DNA from: B10-G9 sp963712165
GTDB taxonomy: Bacteria; Chloroflexota; Anaerolineae; Anaerolineales; UBA11858
Reading direction: 5' to 3'
Assembly: GCA_963712165.1 (NCBI GenBank)
Contig: CAVQGY010000005.1
Span: 251,743 to 315,742 of the forward strand
DNA length: 64,000 nt
Part shown: positions 54,913 through 63,306 of the stretch, piece by piece
Layout of the letters: each line of letters starts with the position of its first letter
Numbering within the stretch: position 1 is the stretch's first letter
Translations under genes and position numbers: made by a program
Notes under the pieces: generated by a model
Database searches by the model: none
What the model was told of the DNA's origin: nothing
What the model saw: the letters and a program-made list of their open reading frames with translations, nothing else

Positions 54913-55313
54913 TTTCAGTTATTATGTGCGGGGCGACGCTATCCTGAAGATGAATTCTTGACCCTTTCTATCCCTCATGAATTAGCACACTGGGGCAACG
55001 AAATAACAATTACTACAAAATCACTAATAATCCGGATAATCAATCTAATTTTACAAGGAGGTTACAAATAACCATTCATCTTAAGTTTAATTTCTCACCT
55101 TGGGTTACGTAATACAAGGAGAAAACTGTGAAAATAGCTTTCTCAACCGACCATTAAGAGAGGGGGATGACAACGGTTTTTTATAAAGAAAGGGCCATTT
55201 TCCCTACGCACCCCAACCACGTGGAAAAGGAGGCGATTTAAATATTAGCAGAACACGGCAAAAGAAACGCATGTGACATGCTCATTATATAAGAAAAAAC
55301 ATGGAGGGATAAA
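54913..55313. other. AT-rich gap with orphan Shine-Dalgarno-like sites
   Basis: No gene recognised in about 400 bases. AAGGAGG occurs at about 55057-55063 and 55226-55232. In each case the next in-register codon at normal spacing is ATA, and only short frames follow, so these may be leftovers of decayed genes. GGAGGGATAAA at the right edge belongs to the next gene. Confidence 0.4.
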
Positions 55314-55958
55314 ATGTACAAAACCCGAATTCTAGCATTATCAATTGCGTTCGTATTGGTTTTCTCAATAACCCCAAGGACTACTGAAGCACAAGCAAAC
55401 ACTGATACTCCCCCTCCGCCCTCAACATCAAAAACCGCACCATTAACGGAAGAAGAACTAAAGAATGCCTTGGTCATTGATAATATCAACAACAGATCTG
55501 CACTAGTTCCCCCTGGAGGAAGTCAGCTATATAGACTTCAAGGAACCGTTATCTATATCAAAGTTTTAGCAGAGGAACTGATAGATAGCTCTCAGGATTC
55601 AGAAGCATCAACCAAAGGAGCTACATATACTCAGGTTTGTGGGATTGATGTGTACAAGTCTGGCTTATTGATGGCATATTTACGAAACCGGGCAAATGTA
55701 TATTACTACACAGGCTATACACTAGCCCCAGCCCGTTTTAACTGGATGGATATGTACGGCACAAGATCAGTAAGTATTTTTGCTACATGGAAGAGCTTGG
55801 GACAATTTTCTTACCCTTCGATTATGCAAAGATTTGAGACATATGGTTATACACAAGCCTGGGGCAATCTTGAAATTAAATTCTATCCATGGGGTGGAGA
55901 GACTTACTATTTTGTTTCTCGTCTTGTTGTAAATACATCCGGGACATATTGCCAATGA
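55314..55958 (+). CDS. Exported Tyr-rich protein of unknown function
   Basis: A 214-residue protein with a signal peptide (ILALSIAFVLVFSITPRTTE, cleavage near AQA). A Pro-rich segment follows, and then an aromatic-rich beta domain of about 110 residues (YTQVCGIDVYKSGLLMAYLR, ANVYYYTGYTL and YPWGGETYYFVSRLVV) with two cysteines, one of them at the C-terminus. No family was recognised. The C-terminal plan loosely resembles that of the exported protein at 56359. The stop overlaps the start of a small membrane protein gene (ATGA), so the two are translationally coupled. GGAGGGATAAA precedes the ATG. Confidence 0.7.
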   Translation: MYKTRILALSIAFVLVFSITPRTTEAQANTDTPPPPSTSKTAPLTEEELKNALVIDNINNRSALVPPGGSQLYRLQGTVIYIKVLAEELIDSSQDSEASTKGATYTQVCGIDVYKSGLLMAYLRNRANVYYYTGYTLAPARFNWMDMYGTRSVSIFATWKSLGQFSYPSIMQRFETYGYTQAWGNLEIKFYPWGGETYYFVSRLVVNTSGTYCQ

Positions 55959-56146
55959 GCGCAAATATATTAATAATCGCAACCTGGATACTCTCGGTGG
56001 GTATCGCACTTTTCTGGATACAGAGAAGCAACCTCGACAACCTTACAAAAGCAGTCTGGGCATTGGTCGTGTTGCTAGTTCCAATACTCGGATCGTTAGC
56101 ATTCATCATAGTCCATCGTTTGGGAACAAGGCCTTCAGCCGACTAA
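55955..56146 (+). CDS. Small PLDc_N-type membrane protein, coupled to the exported protein
   Basis: A 63-residue protein with two hydrophobic helices (ANILIIATWILSVGIALFWI and AVWALVVLLVPILGSLAFII). The second matches the PLDc_N pattern (W-x-LVVLLVPILG-x-L). Its ATG overlaps the stop of the exported protein gene by ATGA. The frame is open from 55889, but that start lies inside the upstream gene. PLDc_N proteins are small membrane modules; some occur in stress or antibiosis operons. Its coupling suggests a partner or protective role for the exported protein, which is inference. Confidence 0.7.
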   Translation: MSANILIIATWILSVGIALFWIQRSNLDNLTKAVWALVVLLVPILGSLAFIIVHRLGTRPSAD

Positions 56147-56232
56147 TCGACTCGGTAACAACCATATTCACGGTTAGTACTGGGCCGCCAAAGTACAGGT
56201 GAGTTCCAGGGTTGAGTTTGTTTAGACAATGA

Positions 56233-56340
56233 TTAAAAGCCACAGATAAAGTTGATATCGAGGAACTGGGGTATTCCTTAGTTGACAGACCAGAGGATAG
56301 TGTTGAAAATGAAGATGGATCACTCTCTATCAGTCCTTAA
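56233..56340 (+). pseudogene. Second decayed fragment of the LuxR-type regulator
   Basis: About 34 codons read KATDKVDIEELGYSLVDRPE followed by DSVENEDGS and a stop. They match the linker of the regulator at 53918 (KATGNIEIDELRYSTVDSSE). The HTH and membrane parts are absent. It lies 18 bases upstream of the next exported-protein gene, as the other remnant lies upstream of 55314. Confidence 0.65.
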
Positions 56341-56358
56341 TGAAGAAAGGAGAGAATA

Positions 56359-57105
56359 ATGAACAAGAGACACAATATCCTGATTGCCATCTCCACGCTA
56401 TTGATTTTGGTCCTAGGTGCGGCGTTTATAGGTGCCAGCCAAGCAGACTTGGCTAATCCTGCTGAGACTACTACATATTCTTTTGTTGTGGAGTTCACTG
56501 GTGATGTAGAACAGGATCTACAACTTTTTGCGCATACACTGCGGGAGCAGGGTTTACCCGAAGCGGAGATCCAAAATAATTTAGCCCACTTGCGTCCCAA
56601 TCTTGAAGCCACCACATACGGTCCCTTTGAGAAGCTAACATTTTCTGTTGAGGTGGAGAGTGGTGATATTGATGCGTTTGTATTTGATTTACGCAAGCAA
56701 GGTGTCTCAGAGGAAACTATCCAGATTCTTGAAAACGAAATCAGTAATAATTGGCAGAGGTTATCGGATAACAATTTGGATACTAGAGGGTGCAAAACCC
56801 GCATAGATGGCGTTGAGGTGAAAAATGCTTATGGTATGCTGCTGTACAGCTACAGCTCTAGTATTAATTGGTGTTATAACGGGAGCACAATTACATACCT
56901 CGATACCTGGGAATCCTACAGCACGTATTGGGGTTGGCAATTCATCGGATCTACTAAGAACCAGAGCGGGGGATTAGGGCAGGGGTCTTACATCTTGCAC
57001 CGCTATGCCACCTTCTACAACCCTATCCTAGGTCTATATGGCTATCCTGATACGCATCAGGGTGTATATGGAGATGGTTCCTCGTGGGGTTATGCCAGCC
57101 CATAA
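56359..57105 (+). CDS. Exported protein with C-terminal aromatic beta domain
   Basis: A 248-residue protein. A signal peptide (ILIAISTLLILVLGAAFIGA) leads to a charged helical region with two similar halves (QDLQLFAHTLREQGLPEAEI and IDAFVFDLRKQGVSEETIQI), an internal repeat. The C-terminal domain of about 105 residues begins at GCKTRIDGVEV and is rich in Tyr, Trp, Ser and Gly (GMLLYSYSSSINWCYNGSTI, GWQFIGSTKNQSGG and YPDTHQGVYGDGSS) with one Cys pair. That pattern recalls small secreted beta-sandwich proteins of Actinobacteria and Firmicutes with no assigned role. AAAGGAGAGAATA precedes the ATG. Confidence 0.72.
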   Translation: MNKRHNILIAISTLLILVLGAAFIGASQADLANPAETTTYSFVVEFTGDVEQDLQLFAHTLREQGLPEAEIQNNLAHLRPNLEATTYGPFEKLTFSVEVESGDIDAFVFDLRKQGVSEETIQILENEISNNWQRLSDNNLDTRGCKTRIDGVEVKNAYGMLLYSYSSSINWCYNGSTITYLDTWESYSTYWGWQFIGSTKNQSGGLGQGSYILHRYATFYNPILGLYGYPDTHQGVYGDGSSWGYASP

Positions 57106-57533
57106 AGCTTTATACAGGGTGCTTGACAAGATAAGGAACTGGGGCTAAACCCCCTAAAGGGTACCTTGCATATTCGCGCAGACATATACGCTCAGGAGTG
57201 CCTAAAAGGGCCTTAGGTCTGAATAAAGTTGCTCAAAATGGCGGTTTTAAATTTGGTTCCCCAAGCAGGGATTTGCATCACAGACATTTATTTAGCCCAA
57301 AATGGAGACCCTTGTGTTGTTTTATTGCAGCACATAACTATAAAAATGATGGAAGAGCTATTGGATCTTTGATCGTGCTGATCATAAGATTGGAAAAATA
57401 TAAAGGAGATAGGAATGAAAACAGATACAAACCGAATTAAATGACAATCACTTCGATTGCAGTTTGACATTGTCATTATCTGCAATTCATGGAAATCCTT
57501 GGTCTATCTATCCTTTACATGAAGGAGGAAAGA
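57106..57533. other. Intergenic gap without a credible gene
   Basis: About 430 bases. A small hairpin GGGG-ctaaa-CCCC lies near 57142-57154. An 80-codon frame on the + strand has no ribosome-binding site and no protein-like composition. TTGACA at 57123-57128 has no good -10 partner. GAAGGAGGAAAGA at the right edge serves the next gene. Confidence 0.45.
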
Positions 57534-58190
57534 ATGGTACAAAGAAACAGGTTGTCATTTAGATTATCCATACTTTTGCTTTTGTTCCCGCTGGTTTCCC
57601 TCCTAGCTGGATGCTCGATTGTGAATCAGGACCTCCCCCCAGAGCGAGCGTCCCTGTCGAAACACACATGCATTGATGAAGGCAGCTTTATCCCGCGCCT
57701 ACTGATGGTGGATAACCAACAGATTGAGGCTACGGTTCTCGCTGGAGGCACAGTCAGGAGCGGCGATTTCCTGATTTCACTTTTCCTGGTTTGCGATCCA
57801 TCACTTACCTCAGATGACCCTATGAATGACAACTACAGCGAAGTGCGGTATCTGGCTTTATCGTATGCAAGCGAGTATCTCGGTGACCCACTAGATGAAG
57901 AGATCAAGGTCTCGATGACTATCAACGATGAGATAACAGGAGCAGCCATTCTCTCAGGTTCCACCAATGACCAAATCTTCATTGGCAGAGGTGCGACTAC
58001 TCATATGTATGGTCCATTCAACACAAAAAATCAACTCGTTGCCCAATCCCTTGTTGCCGGCAAACCAGTTGATTTTCTCCTCACTTTCTCAACGTCCAAA
58101 CCCCTTGCCGCAGCTCACCTTACCGCAGCATTTGAGGAAACGACTGACGGCTACCTACTTCTAAACGCCGAGATTGTGAAAAAACAATAA
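57534..58190 (+). CDS. Lipoprotein of unknown function
   Basis: A 218-residue protein from the ATG at 57534, chosen because GAAGGAGGAAAGA lies right before it; the frame is open from 57489. The lipobox is SLLAGC, about residue 27. The rest is a mixed beta domain with no recognised family (VLAGGTVRSGDFLISLFLVC and EEIKVSMTINDEITGAAILS). It belongs to the run of exported proteins on this strand. Confidence 0.68.
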   Translation: MVQRNRLSFRLSILLLLFPLVSLLAGCSIVNQDLPPERASLSKHTCIDEGSFIPRLLMVDNQQIEATVLAGGTVRSGDFLISLFLVCDPSLTSDDPMNDNYSEVRYLALSYASEYLGDPLDEEIKVSMTINDEITGAAILSGSTNDQIFIGRGATTHMYGPFNTKNQLVAQSLVAGKPVDFLLTFSTSKPLAAAHLTAAFEETTDGYLLLNAEIVKKQ

Positions 58191-58270
58191 TCACTGTGAT
58201 CAGGCAAGAGGATTTATTCTGGAAAATTCAAAGCAGGAGCCTTGTGCGCCTTACGCTGAAAGAAAAGGAG

Positions 58271-59014
58271 ATGAATCAAATAATATCATCTGGTAGTAGA
58301 AAAACGTTGTCGCTTCATTTACAAGAAACAAGTTTTTCAACTAAAGAAAAGGAGGAACAAATAAAGAAGAAACTGGCATTCGTGGTACTTATCATATTAG
58401 TAGCGTCTTTTCTCATGGGCTCAGTCCCACCTGATGGAAGAATGGAAGACTCACCTAATCCAATGTATTCAAACAAGGCTATTATTGCCAATGCTGAAAC
58501 GGGGGAGAGTTACGAACTTCCTGTTGTTGCCCACTGGACCAGGGCCTTGGGTGAAGGGATAAATGAAGCACTAATTTCTGTGGACATCCCCGAAGAAATC
58601 CTAGAAGGAAGAGCCGGGGCCGAAGATTGGGATTATGACTCAACAAGATCGGTAAAAATCTATGTTTATATTTCATATAGCTGCCTATATGACGAGGCAC
58701 AATACATGAAATTAAGTCAAGTGAAAGGAAAATGGGTTCAACTTGACGGAGACGTAAGTTGTACAACATTAAAGGTTGCAGCAAGATGCTATGGGGATTT
58801 TTACACCACCGGCTTCTGCAACAGGTATAACTATGGAAATGTATCCTATCCCACGAGTGGGGTTTATTACTCTATCACCCCTTCCTGGAGTACTCAATAT
58901 GTGAATATTACCTACCTTGGCTACAGTCAACAAGGGATCACTACCGCATACCTAAAACGTGGGATCTCAACTTGGAGCGCCACAATATACCTCGGAAATG
59001 CGTGTTTGTGGTAA
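58271..59014 (+). CDS. Exported Tyr/Cys-rich protein, start codon uncertain
   Basis: An exported protein with a signal segment (KKKLAFVVLIILVASFLMGS) followed by a beta-rich domain with many Tyr and five or six Cys (SVKIYVYISYSCLYDEAQYM, DVSCTTLKVAARCYGDF and SATIYLGNACLW). No family was recognised. Three starts are possible: the frame opens at 58196; the ATG at 58271 touches its AAGGAG with no spacing; the best-spaced site is AAAAGGAGG at 58347-58355, five bases before an ATA at 58361 that would begin the signal peptide as (Met)-KKKLAF. The ATG is used here by convention. The ATA start would remove 30 charged residues and give a normal signal peptide. Confidence 0.65.
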   Translation: MNQIISSGSRKTLSLHLQETSFSTKEKEEQIKKKLAFVVLIILVASFLMGSVPPDGRMEDSPNPMYSNKAIIANAETGESYELPVVAHWTRALGEGINEALISVDIPEEILEGRAGAEDWDYDSTRSVKIYVYISYSCLYDEAQYMKLSQVKGKWVQLDGDVSCTTLKVAARCYGDFYTTGFCNRYNYGNVSYPTSGVYYSITPSWSTQYVNITYLGYSQQGITTAYLKRGISTWSATIYLGNACLW

Positions 59015-59121
59015 TCAATCACAGATATAAACATATTGATTGTCGTGTAGAGTCTTGCTACACTGAAGTGGAATTCGTAGGCTTATTCTAACCAATGCAT
59101 TCGCATACAGGAGGTCGAGGT

Positions 59122-60015
59122 ATGAAGAAAAAATTCAGTTCAATTACGGGGATTCTTCTCCTGATAATCTTACTGAGTGTCGTTGCCCTTTTCATCGGAC
59201 GAGCAAATTCCACTCATGCAAATGACCAATTAGGAAGAGAACCGGTTATTCTTCTGGACGTCATCGATCGCTTAGAAGATACAGGTCAATTGTATTCCTT
59301 AGTACCCGATACAGGAGAACCTGGAGTAATTCTCGCCCAAGAAGTTCAAGAGTTGAGCTCGCGGTGGCATGAAAACAATCGAAAATCTGGCTGGATCCAC
59401 ATCGTTTCTGTATACCAGGTGGATCAAGATGAGATTAGAGTATTTCCAGATGGGAAACCGATGGAAAATGGATATGTACAGGAACAATGGTTCTTGTTGG
59501 ATGAACATGGATATGAAATAACTCATTTGTCAATTCAGCGGGATATGAATGGCAACGTGATCCAGGTATCTGCCCTAAGAGATGGTACGGGGTATAACCT
59601 GACGTATGGCATAAAAATGTCTCTGCCGGATGAGGCCTTAGAATTTGTCTGGGATTTTGGATTTCCGGGAATGGTAGCCGATATCGTTGGTAGTCTGGAG
59701 AAAGAAATGGTCTCCCTGGACGACCAAACCGTAGTTCTCTATACCCTCACAGAGGAATTCCCATTCCCAATGGACTTTTCCGGGTTCACTGATCCGGTAG
59801 CAGCCATCAAAACACAAGCCTGCTACGAGCCTGAGAGCGGGAAATTGCTTTCCCTTGAACGGGTGATGATTTTTTCGAGCGGTGAAGAACGGGTCACCGA
59901 CACGATGGAACTTGTGAGTTGGGAAAGAGGAGTTCAGCCGCCTGCGGAGGTGCAGAAATACCTTGACGCCACCTATGAGGATGACTTTATAGATCCCTCG
60001 GAAATGATTAACTAG
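59122..60015 (+). CDS. Exported protein of unknown function
   Basis: A 297-residue protein from the ATG at 59122, with AGGAGG 5' of it; the frame is open from 59095. A signal peptide or anchor (ITGILLLIILLSVVALFIGR) is followed by a beta-rich domain (WIHIVSVYQVDQDEIRVFPD and VVLYTLTEEFPFPMDFSG) and a C-terminal part (SGKLLSLERVMIFSSGEERV) that loosely recalls lipoprotein-carrier or RseB-like folds. I cannot assign a family. It lies 20 bases before the next exported protein, so the two are likely co-transcribed. Confidence 0.68.
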   Translation: MKKKFSSITGILLLIILLSVVALFIGRANSTHANDQLGREPVILLDVIDRLEDTGQLYSLVPDTGEPGVILAQEVQELSSRWHENNRKSGWIHIVSVYQVDQDEIRVFPDGKPMENGYVQEQWFLLDEHGYEITHLSIQRDMNGNVIQVSALRDGTGYNLTYGIKMSLPDEALEFVWDFGFPGMVADIVGSLEKEMVSLDDQTVVLYTLTEEFPFPMDFSGFTDPVAAIKTQACYEPESGKLLSLERVMIFSSGEERVTDTMELVSWERGVQPPAEVQKYLDATYEDDFIDPSEMIN

Positions 60016-60035
60016 TCTGAACAGGAGGCAGCTCA

Positions 60036-60497
60036 ATGAAAAGAATATTGCTCAAACTGGCAATGGGTATAACGACAATCCTTATACTGGGATTGTTGAC
60101 AACAGTGGTGGCTGAAGCTTACTCCCAATGTTATCCAGGCGGAGGTTCCTGTATTACTATAGGAAACTACTACCACACGGTGACCAATACTTCTGGCTCT
60201 TACTGGTACGCAGGTGTCAACAGTTATACATCAAATCCAACAACGGCGATGGATGATATCGGTTACGCATACTGGACGATCAGGGAATGGTGTAACGTTA
60301 CTCTTTCAGACTTTGATACTTATGGCGGAGCTGTGCATCACCATGTGTCAACTTATTCAGCGTCAAGAATTAGAACCAAGCTGTTTTGTTTTAATCCCAC
60401 TCTACGCCTGGGTGAATCGTTAGGAAATCATGATTTTTACGATCATCCGTACCCCCATAGATATTGGTACTCGTATAAGTCTGGAGATATACCCTAA
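60036..60497 (+). CDS. Small exported His/Tyr-rich protein
   Basis: A 153-residue protein. A signal peptide (LLKLAMGITTILILGLLTTV, cleavage near AEA) leaves a mature part of about 125 residues, rich in Tyr, His, Ser and Thr with four Cys (CYPGGGSCITIGNYYHTVTN, GGAVHHHVSTYS and HDFYDHPYPHRYWYSYK). No family was recognised. The His clusters could bind metal, but this is only suggested by composition. ACAGGAGGCAG precedes the ATG. It is followed by a terminator. Confidence 0.7.
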   Translation: MKRILLKLAMGITTILILGLLTTVVAEAYSQCYPGGGSCITIGNYYHTVTNTSGSYWYAGVNSYTSNPTTAMDDIGYAYWTIREWCNVTLSDFDTYGGAVHHHVSTYSASRIRTKLFCFNPTLRLGESLGNHDFYDHPYPHRYWYSYKSGDIP

Positions 60498-60527
60498 GAA
60501 CAAATGGAAATCTCATGATGGAAGAAA

Positions 60528-60556
60528 GGCACGACGAGCAATAAATTTGTCGTGCC
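60528..60556 (+). terminator. Terminator-like hairpin
   Basis: GGCACGAC (60528-60535) pairs with GTCGTGCC (60549-60556) around a 13-base loop, 30 bases after the stop of the small exported protein. The T-run is short (CTTCAGG), so termination may be partial. Confidence 0.6.
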
Positions 60557-60778
60557 CTTCAGGTTAGAGTTTAGTATATACTACAAATCACACAAGTAGT
60601 CTGCCACCTTCTGTTTTATGCTGACACCTTCATCTACGTGTTGAAAGCATCGCTGAGCCCAGGCATCCGACCAGAGGCGTGCGACTTAGTACGTAAACCG
60701 AAATCGATAAATAGTTATTGAGTTAAGTTCTATGTGATCATCATCGAAGATGCCTCGCAGCATAACTGGAGGAAGAGA

Positions 60779-61612
60779 ATGAATATCGAGGCTTTTCTAT
60801 TCTTCTTTAGAAATAGCAATTCAGGTCTACATCACCAAAAGAGGAGGATATTACTTTCCGCATTGATTGTGGTTGGAATAGCTTTGGCAGCAGGATGTTC
60901 CCCTTTGGATTCTAAAGGTCTCGATTCTCTACCTGCTGAAATAGTTACATCAACTCCCCAATCTACAGAGGTCCAGGCTCCGATATCCCATCCAATTGAG
61001 TTCCAGACTCCGACTCCCACACCTGCAGTGGCAGATACTCCGATATCTCATCCTTCTGAGGTCTGTACACCAACGCCCAAATCCGAGTATTGCAGCTCGT
61101 TCCAGCTGGTGGAGATCAGGAAAGTACTAATCAATGGAGAGAGAGTCAACCTTACCATCTGCTTCTCGCTTCCTTCATCTAATCCGTCCTGGGTTCTCGT
61201 AAGGGTCCCAGGAGATGTCTCTCTATCCGATGGCCAGCATGTCATCCCCCTTAATTCATTTAGTTTTGTGTCTTTCGAAGATCGCTCCGATCCTGCCTGC
61301 AAAATGCGCTGTGATGAGTTCAAATCCTCTCTCCCAGAAGATTTCAAAATTGACGAGGCAATCCTGACAGTGAAGAGAATTGCTGCCGACTTTCCTGCAA
61401 AGATTGACTGGGACGCCGTTCTCCAGGAGCTTGAAAGGGTGGCTCCGGACCTGGTCATTGAGCCGGATCGCGACCAGCCAGGACCGGGCTTCGGTGTCAT
61501 TGAGATACCTCCAGGTATGACCAATCACGAGGCAGTCTACCTCGTAGTTGGTTTGATTGAACCTGTAGTTATTGGACCGTGGTCTATCCCGATTCAAGTA
61601 GACTCGGAATGA
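60779..61612 (+). CDS. Lipoprotein with Thr/Pro spacer, unknown function
   Basis: A 277-residue protein from the ATG at 60779, with GGAGGAAGAG before it; the frame is open from 60734. The lipobox is IALAAGC. A spacer follows with two near-copies of the unit ISHP (APISHPIEFQTPTPTPAVAD and TPISHPSEVCTPTPK). The main domain (about 110-275) is mixed alpha/beta (VRVPGDVSLSDGQHVIPLNS and ILTVKRIAADFPAKIDWDAV) and matches no family I know. It stands alone between a terminator and a convergent gene pair. Confidence 0.68.
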   Translation: MNIEAFLFFFRNSNSGLHHQKRRILLSALIVVGIALAAGCSPLDSKGLDSLPAEIVTSTPQSTEVQAPISHPIEFQTPTPTPAVADTPISHPSEVCTPTPKSEYCSSFQLVEIRKVLINGERVNLTICFSLPSSNPSWVLVRVPGDVSLSDGQHVIPLNSFSFVSFEDRSDPACKMRCDEFKSSLPEDFKIDEAILTVKRIAADFPAKIDWDAVLQELERVAPDLVIEPDRDQPGPGFGVIEIPPGMTNHEAVYLVVGLIEPVVIGPWSIPIQVDSE

Positions 61613-61900
61613 TTCTCATAACCGTCTAAACAGTGTTTCGACTGGCATTTAGTCCGTGATGTACCGATCTGAAGTCAGTGGCTAATTAAATTCCGGTTCG
61701 ATTCGAGTTCAATACCGCCCACTGTCTTGGACCTGTGACGTGTCAGTATCTATGAGACCATTCGCGTGGAATTTTAATAGAGACTTTTCGGCCAAATCAA
61801 GATAATTAGATGAAGGAGAAACCAAAGACAAACTTGAGGAAAAGCTATTAGACACTAAAAGAACTTGATCATCGTATCCTACAATTGCGGCACGTGTACT

Positions 61901-62341
61901 CTAGCGTCTCTGGGAAGGGACGTTTAGTGTGTTTTCTGTGTTTCGTTGAGTGATGGTAATAATAATCATCAAAACTAGTAAGAACCCAGCCGCTGGGAGT
62001 ACCGCTCCCCCTACCCCAAATAAAAACAAGGCACTGAACAGAAGGAGAGTTACCAAACCGAGCCAAGCAATTAGCAATTTCCGTACTCGCAGTCCGACTA
62101 TTAATAGGATTGCGGCCAAGAATGGGATAAACCCCTGTGGGGCAGGACTAAATCGCGTGCTTTCCTGAACCAATTCAGGAACTTCATACATCCGGACTTC
62201 TTGGATGAACATTCCTGGTAAACCAATAATTAACAAAAAGAAGCCATATAGCCCTACTACAACAGCTACCAGGAGAGTCGCCTTGATAGCAACCTTCGAT
62301 ATAAGCATCTTGAGAGGTGGATTAATTATGTCGTTATCCAC
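61901..62341 (-). CDS. Small four-helix membrane protein
   Basis: A 146-residue protein with four hydrophobic helices (LLVAVVVGLYGFFLLIIGLP, FIPFLAAILLIVGLRV, LIAWLGLVTLLLFSALFLFG and AGFLLVLMIIITIT). No family was recognised. The start is a GTG at 62341, after AGGGGTG; an ATG lies in frame at 62308. It begins two bases after the stop of the exported protein at 62344-63222 on the same strand, so it is a coupled pair, like 55314/55955. Confidence 0.62.
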   Translation of the reverse strand: MDNDIINPPLKMLISKVAIKATLLVAVVVGLYGFFLLIIGLPGMFIQEVRMYEVPELVQESTRFSPAPQGFIPFLAAILLIVGLRVRKLLIAWLGLVTLLLFSALFLFGVGGAVLPAAGFLLVLMIIITITQRNTENTLNVPSQRR

Positions 62342-62343
62342 TA

Positions 62344-63222
62344 TTAATTACACCCCTGCAATATTTGTTTTCTAACGCCAGCAACAATGTTGCCGGACCA
62401 CCAAAAGGTACAATATGATTTACCACTGGCGTGTCCGTCTTCATCGTCGTACAAACTATGGTAGTATCCATCGGGATTCGAAAGGTTGCAAGGAAATGAG
62501 CCAGAAGGATCGCAATGATAATTACCTCGACCAGTTCGCCATACAACAGTAGAAGGACCATAGTTCACACTAGTGAGATAACAACCATCAACCACCCACT
62601 CATACCAAGGAAACGGCTTCGACCCTTGGCAACTACCAGTCTGTGAAATTATCGTCGCGCTCTGTCCATCATACGAGAACGTAATCTTTCCGTACTTATG
62701 AGTGAGCTTATCCCATGTTCCTCCATACCCATACATAAAGACATGCTGTTCACTGGTTTTGGTTGCTCTTTCACCAGCAACAGACGCGCTACCCTCGTTT
62801 TGGGTGTCTGTATGGGACTTCTCCAAGACCAACAGCGATGCCGTGGGCAGGAGTTCCATAAGCGGGTTGACTATCTCCTGAGGACCATTGTCTACCGTTC
62901 CTGACCATTTCGCATTAACCACCGCTTGGCACTGTGGGTCTAAGACTATTCCTAGCCACTGGGTCTCACTTTGACCAGGTGCTGTGGTGCGCACTTTTAT
63001 AGTTCCAAAGTCGCAAGCACCATCTTCACCGCGAACTCCTATAGCAATAATGTCACCAACTACAACCTCATCCCCATTTATCTCGTCTTGCCGGGAAAAC
63101 ACTCGCAATAGGGGTGAACTTTGGGGTTGGTTGCCTAGAGTGGTTAATCCAGTTGTAAAGACGAACACCAAGACTACAAGCAAGCTAGCAAATCGGGTAC
63201 GTATAGTATTATCATTTTCCAT
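62344..63222 (-). CDS. Exported Cys/Gly/Tyr-rich protein, paired with a membrane protein
   Basis: A 292-residue protein. A signal peptide (FASLLVVLVFVFTTGLTTLG) leads to a short signal-peptidase-like or immunoglobulin-like beta region (INGDEVVVGDIIAIGVRGED). The second half is an aromatic and cysteine-rich domain (YGKITFSYDGQSATIISQTG, GCYLTSVNYGPSTVVWRTG and YYHSLYDDEDGH) with about seven Cys. No family was recognised. It is followed after two bases by the small membrane protein gene. It is the only exported-protein gene of the region on the minus strand. Confidence 0.68.
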   Translation of the reverse strand: MENDNTIRTRFASLLVVLVFVFTTGLTTLGNQPQSSPLLRVFSRQDEINGDEVVVGDIIAIGVRGEDGACDFGTIKVRTTAPGQSETQWLGIVLDPQCQAVVNAKWSGTVDNGPQEIVNPLMELLPTASLLVLEKSHTDTQNEGSASVAGERATKTSEQHVFMYGYGGTWDKLTHKYGKITFSYDGQSATIISQTGSCQGSKPFPWYEWVVDGCYLTSVNYGPSTVVWRTGRGNYHCDPSGSFPCNLSNPDGYYHSLYDDEDGHASGKSYCTFWWSGNIVAGVRKQILQGCN

Positions 63223-63306
63223 TTCAATCCGCCATCAATTTAAGATACAAATGAACTGAGCCGGATTTATGTACAGATATTTGAAAGAAAATCACCTTCC
63301 TGGAAA

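Noticed and set aside
57198..57440. 80-codon + frame
   Set aside because: No ribosome-binding site, no signal peptide, mixed composition; it reads like intergenic DNA.
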